From contig JACKQL020000062.1 in the NCBI GenBank assembly GCA_018296165.2, forward strand, positions 248,001 through 312,000: a DNA stretch of 64,000 bases. The letters are read 5' to 3'. Source of the stretch: Termitomyces sp. T153 (taxonomy: Eukaryota; Basidiomycota; Agaricomycetes; Agaricales; Lyophyllaceae). Numbering within the stretch: position 1 is the stretch's first letter; the number at the start of each line of letters is the position of its first letter. The notes beneath the pieces were generated by a model. It ran no database searches and was not told the DNA's origin. It worked only from the letters and a program-made list of their open reading frames with translations. Shown here one piece after another: positions 9,835 to 21,218 of the stretch. The translations under genes and the position numbers were made by a program.

Positions 9835-12800
9835 TCAGTCCCGGGGGTTCCGGGGCTTGGCGGGATTCCGTCGGTGGAAGTTCTGGAGTTTGTCGGGGGC
9901 TCTGTCGAGGTTCTTTCGGGGTTCACACGTGTCGTCCTCAGGTCCGTAGCCTTTCCAGTGGACCAAGTACTGGAGTCAGCCGCGAACTACCCAGGAGTCG
10001 AGGATCTCGTCAACCTTGTAGTGATATTCGTCCTCGACTTTGACAGGGGGCAGTCGGCTGGGGCGTTGGCCGGGGAAGGGGTCTGGAGTGTGCCTTTCAA
10101 GGAGTCGAACGTGGAACACAGGGTGGAGGCCCTTCAGGCCTGGAGGCAGGTCAAGCTTGTAAGCGTGGGTGGAGACCTTCCGGAGGATCTTGAATGGGCC
10201 GAGGCGTTTGTGGTCAAGTTTGATGGAAGGCCTCCGGGTCTTAAGATTTTGTCGGTTGAGCCAGACCAAGGTGCCGGGGGGCCAGTCAGGGGTCAGCTTG
10301 CAATGGGCATTGGCGTGCTTGGAGTAGGCTTGGTTGGCGGTGTCAATCTTGTTCCGGAGGAATTGGTGGAGGGATCAGAGGTCCTCGGCGACTTCGTGGG
10401 CAACGTGGGAGGGGATGTCTTTGAGGGACAGCATGAGTCGAGGATTGTAGCCCTTGTTGGCATAAAAGGGGGAAACTCCGGTGGCGGAGTGAGGCGTGTT
10501 GTTGTAGGTGAATTCGGTGAGGGGAAGCTCCACGTGCCAGTCGTTCTGTAAATAGTTAACGTAGAGGCAAAGATACTGTTCTAACATCTGGTTTACGCAC
10601 TCGGTTTGTCCGTCGGTTTCTGGGTGGTAGGCGGTAGAGAGGCTGGTTTTGATCTCAAGTGCCTTGCACAGCGATTGCCAAAAATGAGATATGAATAGGG
10701 GTCCACAGTCGGAGACGATGTTGTTGGGAAGTCTGTGTTTGGAGAATACATGTTCTAGAAATAGTTTGGCGAAATCTGGGGCGGTGTCAGTGGTGTGGCA
10801 GGGAATGAAGAGGGCTTGTTTGGTAAGGCGGCAGACGACAATGAGGATTGCGTCGAAACCTTTGGAGTCAGAGAGTTTGATGATATGATCCATTGATATT
10901 GAAGACCAGGGGCGGCGACTGATGGGGAGGGGTTTCAGTAATCCGTGGGGGCGATGGTGGGGTACTTTGGCCCGTAGGCAGGGTTTGCAGGCTCTTACGT
11001 ATTGCGTGACGTCCTTCTTCATTCCTGGCCAAAAATAAGTCTGGGAGATGAGTTGAAGGGTCTTACGAATTTCTGGGTGCCCCCAGAGTTTGTGATCGTG
11101 GTGCTGCCGGAGTATGTCGAGGCGAATGGACTTGTGGTCCGGGGCGTAGATTCGTCCACTCCGGAGCAGCAGGCGGTGGTCTGGGGATAGCAAAAAGGGG
11201 TTGTCTATGCTCGACTTGTTGGGGTTGTTGCGGGGGTCATGCTGATTGAAGAAGGGGTCCGGGGGTGAATTCCTGATTTGCTGGAGGATTCCTTCTTCGT
11301 TTAAAATCAGCACAGCATGTAGATGTTCGGGTGGAATTACCACTCGATGGTTGAATGCATTTCATTTGGTTTTGAACGATTTCTTTGGATACACGTTGGG
11401 TCTCCAATTGAGGGTGTCGGGCTTTGCACCGAGTCGCCCAGGGCGGTAGTGAATGGTAAAATCGTACTCCGAAAGGGTTTTGGACCATCAAGCCTGGCGG
11501 CAGCTGAGCTGTTTCGTGTTCGTGAAATATTGCAGGTTGTTGTGATCGGAGTAGACTTGGATGCGGTGCGGAAACCCTTCGAGGTAGGCCCGCCACTGAC
11601 GAAAGGCTTCGACAATCGTGAGGAGTTCCTTGTCATAAATGTTGTAGTTGAGTTCCGCTGGGATCATTGATCGGGTGTAGAAGGCGACGGGGCAGAGATC
11701 CTTGCCCCCCGAGTTCGACTGGGAGAGTATCCTGGCAATAGCGTAGTCAGAGGCGTCACATTCAAGCACGATCAGTAGGAAGGGGTCAAAATGGCGGAGG
11801 ACCAGAGCGGAGGTGAAGGCCTTCTTCAGGAGGAGGAATACGCTCTGGCACTTGCTGTCCCAATCCCAAGGGGTGTCCTTCCATGTGAGTCAGTTGAGGG
11901 GTTTGGTGATCCTGGAGTAGTTGTCAATGAAGCGGCGATAGAAGTTAGCAAACCCCAGGAATGACTGTACCTCCTTGACGTTCCGCGGGGAGAGCCAGTT
12001 GAGTATTGTGTTGACCTTGGTGGGGTCCATGCACACACCATCAGGGGTGACGATGACCCCGAGATATTCAACTTCCACTGTGTGGAATGAGCACTTTTCG
12101 GGTTTAGCATGAAGGTGATATTCTTGAAGTCGTTCCAGGACATGGCGGACGTGCTCCGAATGCTCCGCCGGCAAATTCGAGTAGATCAGGATATCGTCCA
12201 AATATATGATGACAAAGACGTCATTCATGTTGTGGAAGATGTCGTTCATGAAGTACTGGAAGGTGGCGGGGGAGTTAGTCATTTCGAAGGGCATTACGAG
12301 ATACTCAAAGAGGCCGTAGTGGGTGCGAAAGGCGGTCTTCCATTCATGTCCCAGGGCAATCCAGACGTTGTTGTAGCCGGAACAAAGGTTGATTTTTGTG
12401 TAAATCTTGGCGCTGCAAAGGCAATCAACAAGGTCTCCGATTAAGGGCAGGGAGTACCGGTTCTTTTTGGTGACTTTGTTGAGTCCCCGATAATCCACAC
12501 AGAGTCGGAGGGATCCGTCTTTTTTCTTGGCAAACAGAACCGGGGCGCCAGCCGCAGAGATCAAGGGACGTATGAAACCTTTGCCAAGCATGTCGTCAAG
12601 GTATTCCTTCAGGGCCCGGAGCTCGATTTTGGACATGTTGTAGATCTTGCCAAACGGGGGTGAGGTACCTTCTTCAAGGTTGATCTGGTGGTCGTAGGAG
12701 TGGTGCGGAGGGAGTTCCTTGGCACTTCCTTCGAAGAACACATCAGCAAACTTATGATACTCCAGAGGAACTACTTCGGATAGGATCTGTTCCTCCATCT

Positions 12801-13914
12801 TTTTTTCTGGCGTGGTAGTCCCTGCGCGGAGGTATTCCTCAGGTAGGGCTGGCATGACTTGCAACTGGAAGGCGGGGGTGCCTTCTCGTAGGAGGCACGC
12901 GAAGGGGACAGCGCCGATGATTTTAATGTCGAGGTTTCCAGAGTCGGTGGGGTTGGGTACCGTAGGTGTAGCAGTCGGGTCCAGGGTGGCATTGGGGTCA
13001 GGGATAGACTGGAAGCGGAGGTGGATGGCGGCCGCTAAGCTTGCTTTGGGGCCGGGGAATTGCATGGTGAGGTTCTTCCAGTTGATGTTGGGATTGACGT
13101 CTCGCAGCCACGGGAGTCCAAGCACGATCGGGGTCGACGGGGGTAGTTGGGTAACAAGGAGTCGGGCCTGGAACTGCAGGTCGTTATCGAGGGTGAGGGT
13201 GTTGTCGTGGTACTGCGTGATTCTTGTCATGGCGGGGCTCCCGTCGAAGAGTTGGAGCTCGAGGGGTTTGTCGAGGTCGTTGCGTCGGAGGTCGAGTTGG
13301 TTGCTGATGAAGACACCAGAGGTGCCGCTGTCTACGAGGGTGGGAAGTACCTTGAGCGAGCCGTCAAGTTGGACATAGATGACGAACAATCGTGCAGACC
13401 TAGAGCGAAGTTGCGGCAGGGTCTGGAGTTGGTTGACCATGGTCTCGGAGCTCTCGGAGGGGGGTGAGACATGGAAGGGTACCAGTCCAGAGTCGGTGGG
13501 GTTGTCCCGGTTGAGGCGTAGGGTGAGACTGGGCCAATCAACGCGGGGATTGGTGGAGCGGAGCCATGAGAACCCTAAGACAATGGGGGCGGAGGGGTGT
13601 AATTTTGTGACAAGTAGTCGGAGTTCTTGCTGTTGTCCGTCGGCAAAGGTCAGGGTTGTTTCTAGGCAATGAGTGATGTCTCCTGCTGGGGTAGAGTCTC
13701 CATCAAAGAGTTTGAGGGGGATCAGGGTGGGGAGGCGGCAGAGGGGTTGTGGGGCGAGCGCTGCCAGGGATTCATCAACAAAGTTATTGGTGGTGCCGCT
13801 GTTGACTAGTGTGGGGATGGGTTTGTTGGTGAAGGGGAGAGTGGTGCGGAGGAGGAGGTTTGTGGAGGAGTGGGAGGGGAGGTGTGCTGGGAGGTTGTTC
13901 AGGGCGAGCATCAT
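9835..13914 (-). pseudogene. A1 pol: tandem protease, RT, RNase H, integrase, chromodomain; nearly intact
   Basis: From ATG 13914 the first block is open for 674 codons (to 11890). It has two protease modules (first DSG changed to NSG, second DSG intact), then RT with [24 protein letters not shown] intact, and YLGVIVTPDGV. A stop precedes the RNase H part (DASDYAIARILSQ). The integrase (open 11343-10375) has its HHCC zinc region, the MDH catalytic Asp, DCGPLF with the second Asp intact, and HPETDGQTE. The chromodomain (about 10050-9890: [14 protein letters not shown] ... [14 protein letters not shown]) has one stop. Pol ends at TGA 9837-9835, about 230 bp from the convergent end of the antisense gene. 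Confidence 0.88.
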
Positions 13915-13985
13915 TGCGTGGAGGAGTGTGGCTGGGGCGGAGAAGACGTCGGGATATGGTCCACGGTCTAGTGCGTCTTCCAGAC

Positions 13986-16481
13986 CTAAACTGCCGATTT
14001 GTTTTCCATGAACTGGTAGTTACAGTCTTCTCTGTCAATCGTCCACACGGCGTGTCCCATCACCTGTTGTTTAGGGCAACTGCGAATAAAGTGTCCCTGC
14101 TCACCACATAGGATGCACACGCCCTCCTTCCGTTGTTTCTCCTGCATTTCCTCCGGCACGTCGATCCACGGGCTGTCCTGGATTCTGTTTGCGCATAAGG
14201 CTTCCTGATCGTCAGCGGGGTCCGGGATGTCGTCGCAATCGTCGGGGTTGGTATCCAGGGGTACTGGGGTGTCATGGAGGTCGGCGGCGTTGAGCTGGGC
14301 GGGTGGGCGCTGCCCCGGGGGTTGGTTAGTGTTGGGGACTCCTCGGCCCAGAGGGAAGCAGGGTGCGGGGTTAGCAGGGTTAGTGGGGATTGAGGATCGG
14401 ATGCCATTGGTTGCTCCGGCCTGCCAGTTGGTGTTACCGGAGGTGTTCCATGAGGTCCAGAGCGCTGTGTTTTCACTGCGGTCTTTCCAATAACGTTGGT
14501 CGACCTGGGTAACGAGCGCCTTGTACCCGTCATAGGTGCTTTGTTTGGGCGCGAGGCGAAGGACGTCCTTGATCCGTTGGGGCAGGGCACGACGGAGGGC
14601 AAACTGGAGGGTGTTGTAATTCCAGCCGGTCTTGTAGGCCTCTCGTTTGAATCGTACGATGAAGGTCGTGAAGCGTTCGTTGTCGCGCATTTGGAGGTTG
14701 AAGAGATTTTCCTCCACCTCCGCTACAGTGTCAAAGATGCCAAACTTACTTGAGAACTCTTGAGTGAAAGCGAGCCAATTGGAGAGTACGGGATTGTTTG
14801 GGTCGAACCAGAGTAGCGCAGTGTAGTGGTCAAAGGCGATGCCCTGTAAGTATGATGCGGCAAAGGCCACTCGTGAGCTCTCAAGCTGAAAAGTGATGGG
14901 CTTAGCTTGAAACATAGTTAAACACTGGGTCAGGAAGATTCACCACTTCCGAGGGTCGTGGCCAGTGAAGGGTTCAGGCTTCTGGATGTCAAGCTTTCCT
15001 TCCCAGGCCAGTGCGTCACGGGTATCGTCCTGTGAATTTTGAGTTTGAGGTGGGGGTCCGGTGTTGTAGTAGTAGTAGTAGTGATTTCTGTTTCCGTGCT
15101 GGGGGGGGAAAGCTGTCCATCGCCAGGCCCCATCCTCCCGGGGGTCCGCCATTGGGTGGTTCTCCACTGGGGTTTTGACCCACACTACCCGGGGCAGGTC
15201 CTGGGGCCCATCGAGGGGGAGGGGGTCCTCCAGGATTCGGGGGTCCAAAATAGTTGACATCAGTGGGGGGATTAGGCATCGGGGCGGGCAGGGGGTAAGA
15301 GGGGTTGATGGAAAGAGGAGGTTGGGGCGCCCCGGGGCCCATGGGCTGTCGCAGGGGAACTGGGGCATTGGGACGGGGCGGAGGGGCATTGCTATGAGGG
15401 GCGCGGAGATCGAAGTGGGGGGGTCGGTCTCGTTGGGGCCCATTGCGCGGGGGGTGTTCGTCGGCAGGGTTGCCCGGCTCGTTGATGTAGGAGAGGGTCC
15501 TGTTGTTGTCGTCGATGCGTAAGGGTGGTTGTTGGGAATGGAGTTTGGGGGTGGCAGGTTGGTCCCAGGTTTGGAAGGCGCTGGGCACCGAGCTGGCCTG
15601 GGGCCGGGCGGAGAGAGCCAGGGTATAGGCAGCGGGTTGGTCGAACAACCCCCCCATGGGGTTGAGGTTCCTCAAGATGCTGGAAGCCGCATTGAGTTCT
15701 TCCTGCTGACAGGGAATGGAAGATGGGGCTTTGTTTTGTGTCCCGACGGGTTCCTCGCGTTGCACGTGGAAGGAACGGGCGGGATCCAGAGAGTCTTCAA
15801 AGGGGCGGGGGTTTGGGCTAGTGTGAATTTCTTTGACCAAGGCGCGGAGCTCGTTCCATAAGTTGTCATTGATGCCCAGGGTGCCTTGCATATTCTCTGG
15901 GAGGTTCCCTTGTAGGTAGCGTTCGTGGAAGTTGAGGAGTCAATCTGCCCAGACCTCTGGAGTTGCGGAGGCATCGGGGTAGCCTAGGTTGGTGAGGAGG
16001 GTGCGGGTACACCTTGCGAATTCCACAGGGGACAGGTGGAGGAAGCGGAGGACTTTGTTGCGTTGCTGGGCGTAGGCTTTGATCCTTTGCTGCCTAGGAG
16101 AAGAAGGGGTTTGAGCGGCGAACGGTGGGCGGGGGGGAATAGTTATCCGTGGCCTCCGGAGGGACTGGGGCTGCAGCAGAGATTGGGTACGCATAGTAAT
16201 GGGCAGGGGGAGGTAGGCGGGGTTGGGGGTGCTGCGGAGTATCCTCTGGGGTGATATGGGGGTTGTTGCTATCAGCGTGGAATGCGGGAGGGCGGCGCCG
16301 GGGGTATTCCCTGGCTGATGGAGGCGTAGGAACACCTGGTTGGGGTCAGGGTCCAATGACGGGGCATATTGGTCCATGAAGGGACCCTGTAGAATGGGGC
16401 ATAGGAATTTTCTAGTATGGGCCGGCCATAGGTGTTGGTTGGGTAACCGACAGGGTTGTACGTGGGGTTAAACGCAGACAT
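13986..16481 (-). pseudogene. A1 gag, frameshifted
   Basis: Starts at ATG 16481 (MSAFNPTYNPVGYP), 20 nt after the primer site, and ends at TAG 13986. It aligns throughout with the intact 836-aa gag of A3: Tyr/Pro-rich N-terminus, Pro-rich middle, a capsid-like domain (FQLESSRVAFAASYLQGIAF), and a CCHC zinc knuckle CILCGEQGHFIRSC. Frameshifts break it near 16370, 15900 and 15000, and a TGA occurs at the LLDFH position. Not expected to give a full product. Confidence 0.85.
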
Positions 16482-16500
16482 CGAGAACGGGGTAAGGGGG

Positions 16501-16513
16501 AGTCTTGATATTA
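16501..16513 (-). other. A1 primer-binding site, self-priming type
   Basis: On the minus strand TAATATCAAGACT follows the LTR end directly. It is the exact reverse complement of AGTCTTGATATTA within the LTR (17077-17065), which starts 32 bp after the start of TATATAA (17109-17103). The 13-nt match equals that of A3. Confidence 0.68.
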
Positions 16514-17498
16514 TGTCAGGTTCTGCTGACGACGGGGGCTCAGTACACTGGCAAGTCCTTACTAGGCGGACACAATGTCCTGTGCTTATAACCAGGCGTC
16601 CAGAGTTGGAGCGGAGGTGGGGAAAGCTTGCGAGGGGATTCCTAGGAGGAGCGGCCCAAGCAAGTCCTGAGTGGTCTGGAGGAGTCTAAGACCAAAGGTA
16701 CTGGTCATTGACCCAGGGCGGGTGTCAGGGTTAGTTAGTAGGCGCACAAATAGATTGCGGGGTAGGCGGAGGCTTCTCAGTTGATGGAGGCGGGGTCGGA
16801 GCTGGACAGGGGATCACTGGGGCTTGATGGGTTCCAGGGTCGAGCGGGTAGCAAGGTTCGGAGTTGTCGTTAAGAATGTTCAGGTCGTGGCACGTGCGCG
16901 GAGTTTGTACTGACATAGGGAGCAAGGGAACTTTAGAGGAACAAAGGAAATATGTACAGTCAAGATGAGATGGAGGCGAGACAAGACTGAGAAAAGATAG
17001 ATTCGAAACCTAAAAACAGAAATAGAGACGAGACGAGAGACAAAACATAGGAAACTGGTAAATGTAATATCAAGACTAAAGTTCGAGGAGTTATTCTATG
17101 ACTTATATACCGACTACTGGGTACCTCCGAGAGCGGCGGATATGATGGCGGGGGTCGACGGAGCTGTGCGGAGTTGACGGGTGTTGGGTACAATCCAAGG
17201 TCGGGCTGCGGCGGTATTCTGATGGGATCAGTTGGGGGCGTGGCCGCTCTGGGGACGTCGTGACACTCCAGGATGGGTCGGGTAAACTAAGGTAGGGGGT
17301 CGGGGACATATGATGTGGCCAGGAATGGTGGGGGAAGGTTTCAGGGGGTGTGTTGATGGCTACGGAGAGGGAGTTGCCGTTGGGGTTTGCTGGAGAAGCG
17401 TCGGAGTTATCCAGTGTGGGCGGGGTTCAGGGGAGTTAGACGGGAAATTGGGAGGGGTTGGGAGCAGTGTCTAGGGAGCTAGGGAGCGGGTCGTGACA
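16514..17498 (-). repeat. A1 5' LTR (A-type)
   Basis: 985 bp in minus orientation, ending in TGACA at 17494-17498 (+ strand) and followed by the GTCAC duplication. It is closely similar to 468-1466; the two differ at scattered single bases and by a short indel in the GCGGGGTT block. TATATAA is at 17109-17103. Confidence 0.88.
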
Positions 17499-17863
17499 GT
17501 CACCCTCAATCACATTATGACAGCTGCCTCCCAACATACCCTGGAATTAATACAAAGGCCCATGGTATCCTAACCAGCAACGCTCGAGGTCCCCAACCAA
17601 CTCCACCACCACTCCGGACTCATCCGCTACCACTCTGATGTCCAACTCTGACAACCCCAGAAGCCTCGACATTAAAATTGTCTGCGCCGTTCCCTTTGCA
17701 CGCCTTTTACAAGACGGCACCCCCACCTTCCAGTTATAAATCATGCCAGCCCTACCCAAGGAGCACCTCCGCACAGGGACCACCGCGCCAGAGAGCAAGA
17801 TGGAGAAACAGATCCTATCCGAAGTAGTTTTCCCAGAGTATCATGAGTTTGCTAACATGTTCT

Positions 17864-18990
17864 TGTCAGGTTCCGCTGACCTCGGGGGCTCAGCTGCACT
17901 GGGCGAGTCCTTACTAGGCGGGTGTGATTCCCCTGCATTGATAACCGAACACTCGAAGACGTTCCGGGTCCGGGTGGGTTGCGCAGGTAGTTGGGGAGAT
18001 GTGATCCAGACAGATCCGAGGAGGTCCAGAGAAGTCGGGTCATGGGGAAACAAGACGGTCTTGGCGGGGTTCAGGCAGAAGGCCGTACGGGAGATTTGTG
18101 GAAGCAAGGGAGTAGGTGGCTGTGTGATTGAGGGGGACAGAGCCAGGGTTTGATGGGAGATCATTTGGAGCTGATGGAGTCCGGGACCGAGCGAAGAGTG
18201 AGGTTCGGACCTGGTAAAGGAGTGTCGGGGTTTGTAATTGTGATCGCGGAGTTCGTGAGGTCGTTAGGGTTGACAAAGACTTGGGCACAATGGTCTGACG
18301 GAGTCACCGAGACAGCGTCGGATGAGACAATATGGAACAGGAGTAGATTCGAGTGGAGATACGAAATGATAATGAGAACGATAACGAAATGGAGACAAGA
18401 CAAGACCGGGAGACTGAGATAAGACCGGGAGACTGAGATAAGACCGGGAGACTGGGATACGAAACACGAAACACGAAAAGGAAACAATCAGACCATAGGT
18501 AACGTTAAGCAATATCAAGACTGGAGTACGAAGAGCTACTCGATGACTTATATACTGACTACCGGAGGACTTCGGGGTACGTCGGCTGTGGCGGCGGGGC
18601 TTGGCGGGGCTTGACGGAGTGGGCGGGTGTCGGTTGTGATCGCAGGTCGTGCCGCGCTGATACGTTGATGGGATCGCGGGTTGTTCCGAGGTTGTCGTGA
18701 TATTCCGGAATAGGTCGGAGGAAGCAGGGTGTCGAGTTAATGATGGGTGGGCGAAGATCAGGAATAGCGGGGGTGGTTCTCGGGGTTTGGGAAGCCCAGG
18801 GTAAGTGTCAGTGGCTGCGGGGCAGGCAACAAAGTTGGCCAGGGGGCCGTCGGAGTTAGCCGGGGATGTGTCGGAGTTAGCCGAAGTAGGCGTGGGCATG
18901 GGCGGAAGTTCGGCGGAGCGTTGGGGGTCCTTTTGGGGGTTCGGGGGTTTGATGAACGATGTGCGGGGTTTCGGGGAACGGGTCATGACA
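17864..18990 (-). repeat. Solo B-type LTR in D pol (TSD GTTCT)
   Basis: 1127-bp minus-oriented LTR, TGTCAGG to TGACA in + coordinates, between GTTCT at 17859-17863 and 18991-18995. It contains three copies of the roughly 20-bp repeat AAGACCGGGAGACTGAGAT (about 18400-18450) and the TATA/start region. It has no internal sequence, so it is the product of LTR-LTR recombination. Confidence 0.9.
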
Positions 18991-20007
18991 GTTCTCTGAA
19001 GAGAGTGCCAAAGAACTTCTCCCGCACCACTCCTATGACCACAAGATCAACCTTGAAGAAGGTACCTCACCCCCGTTTGGCAAGATCTACAACATGTCTG
19101 AGGTTGAGCTCCAAGCCTTGAAGGAATACCTTGACGACATGCTCAGCAAGGGCTTCATATGCCCATCAATCTCTGCTGCCGGCACTCCGGTTCTGTTCGC
19201 CAAGAAGAAGGATGGGTCCCTCCGACTCTGTGTGGATTATTGGGGACTCAACAAAGTCACCAAAAAGAACCGGTATCCCCTCCCCTTGATCAGAGACCTC
19301 ATTGATTGTCTCCGCAGTGCCAAGATTTACACAAAGATAGACCTCCGCTCTGGCTACAACAATGTCTGGATCACTCCAGGACATGAATGGAAGACCACCT
19401 TTTGCACCCGCTATGGCCTCTTTGAGTACCTCATAATGCCCTTCAGAATGACTAACTCCCCTGCCACTTTCCAGTACTTCATGAACAACATCTTCCATGA
19501 CATGAATGACATTTTCGTTATTATATACCTGGACAACATCCTGATCTACTCAAATTTGCCGATGGAGCATCTGGAGCATGTCCACCACGTTTTAGAATGA
19601 CTCCAAGAGTACCACCTTCATGCCAAACCCGAGAAATGCTCCTTCCACATGATGGAGGTTGAATATCTCAGAGTTGTTGTCACCCCTGATGGCATGCGCA
19701 TGGACCCCACCAAGGTCAACGCAGTACTCAACTGGCCCCCGCCATGGAACGTCAAGGAGGTACAGTCATTCCTGGGGTTTGCTAATTTTGATTGCCATTT
19801 CATTGACAACTACTCTGGGATCACCAAACCCCTCAACCGACGCACGTGGAAGGACACCCCTTGGGATTGGGACAGCAAGTGCTAGAGCGTATTCCTCCTC
19901 CTGAAGAGGGCCTTCACCTCCACTCCAGTCCTCCACCATTTCAACCCCTCCCTGCCAATCATGCTCAAGTGTGATGCCTCCAACTACGCTATTGCCGAGA
20001 TACTCTC

Positions 20008-21218
20008 TGTCAGGTTCCGCTGACCTTGGGGGCTCAGCTGCACTGGGCGAGTCCTTACTAGGTGGGCGTGATCCCCTTGCACTGGCAACCAAACACTCGA
20101 AAGTGTTCTGGACACTGATTGCTTGTGTGGATAGTCGGTGGGATGTGATCTGAACAGGTCCAGGGAGGTCCGGAGAAGTCAGATTGCGAGGAAACAGGAT
20201 GGGCTTGGCAGAGTTCAGGCAGAAGACCATATGGGAGATTTGTGGACGTGAAGGAGTAGGCGGCTACGCGATCAATGGGGGCGGAGCTGGAGTTTGATGA
20301 AAGATCAATTGGAGTTGATGGAGTCCGGGACTGAGCAAAGAGCGAGGTTCGGACCTGGTGAAAGAGTGTTGGGATTCATAATTGTAATTGCGGAGTTTGT
20401 GAGGTCGTTAAGTTTGAGGAAGATTTGGGCACAACGGCTGGACAAAGTCACTGAGACAGCATCGGACAAAATGAGATGGGGTCGAGATGGAACAAGAGTG
20501 GATTCGCACGGAGATATGAAACGATAACGAGAATGATAACAAAATGGAGACAAGACAAGACCGGGAGACTGAGATAAGACCGGGAGACTGAGATTAAGGA
20601 AAATGAATCACGAAACACGAAACACAAAACACAAGAAGGAAACAATCAGACCATAGGTAACGTTAAGCAATATCAAGACTAGAGTACGAAGAGCTACTCG
20701 ACGTCTTATATACTGACTACTGGAGAACTTCGGAGTACGTTGGCTGCAGCGGCGGGGCTTGGCAGAGCTCAATGGAGTGGGCGGGTGTCAGTTGCGATCA
20801 AGGGTCAGGCCACGCTGATATGTTGATGGGATCATTTAGGAATGCAGGTTGCCCCGAGGTTGTTGTGATACTCCGGAATGGGTTGGAGGAACCAGGGTGT
20901 TGAGTTGGTGATGGGTGGTGAAGATTGGGAACAGCGGAGGTGGTTCTCAGGGTTCGGGAGATCCAGGGTAAGTGTCAGTGGCTGCAGGGAAGGCGTCGAA
21001 GTTGGCCAGGGAGCCATTGGAGTTAGCCAGGGAGGTGTCGGAGTTAGCCGGGGAGGCATCGGAGTTAGCCAGGGAGGCATCGGAGTTAGCCGGGGTTGCG
21101 TCGGGGCTAACCAAAATAGGCGCGGGGCATGGGCGGAAGTTTGGCGGAGTGTCAGGGGTTTTGGGGAATTGGCAGGTTGCTAGACGATGTGCGGGGGTCC
21201 AGGGGACGGGTCATGACA
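20008..21218 (-). repeat. Solo B-type LTR in D RNase H region (TSD CTCTC)
   Basis: 1211 bp, flanked by CTCTC at 20003-20007 and 21219-21223. It is longer than its relatives because the GGAGTTAGCC(A/G)GGGAGGCATC unit is expanded to about five to six tandem copies at 21005-21110. It is also more A/T-substituted at CpG sites than the other solo LTRs, suggesting greater age. Confidence 0.9.

Larger units (their letters stand above)
468..17498 (-). mobile_element. Element A1: complete minus-strand Ty3/Gypsy chromovirus interrupted by B1
   Basis: Bounded by two A-type LTRs, each running TGTCA to TGACA in this orientation, and flanked by a perfect 5-bp duplication GTCAC (463-467 and 17499-17503). 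Reading on the minus strand the order is 5' LTR (16514-17498), self-primer site (16501-16513), gag (16481-13986), pol (13914-9835), convergent antisense gene (+ strand 1680-9605), and 3' LTR (468-1466). Removing B1 and one GAAAC copy leaves about 10.8 kb. Gag has several frameshifts and stops and pol has a few, so the copy is defective but much less decayed than D. Confidence 0.9.

Noticed and set aside
9745..10551. Plus-strand 268-codon frame opposite A1 pol
   Set aside because: Exact shadow of the integrase C-terminus and chromodomain; no start context or homology of its own. Similar shadows occur opposite gag (58714-59277) and opposite the protease (12812-13378).
18405..18455. Short regularly repeated units that might suggest a CRISPR array
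   Set aside because: Eukaryotic LTR-internal tandem repeat without spacers; no cas genes.
18264..18986. Minus-strand frame of 240 codons in a solo LTR
   Set aside because: Lies within U3/R of the LTR, including the TATA region; a similar frame at 26950-27558 has the same cause. LTR composition artefact.
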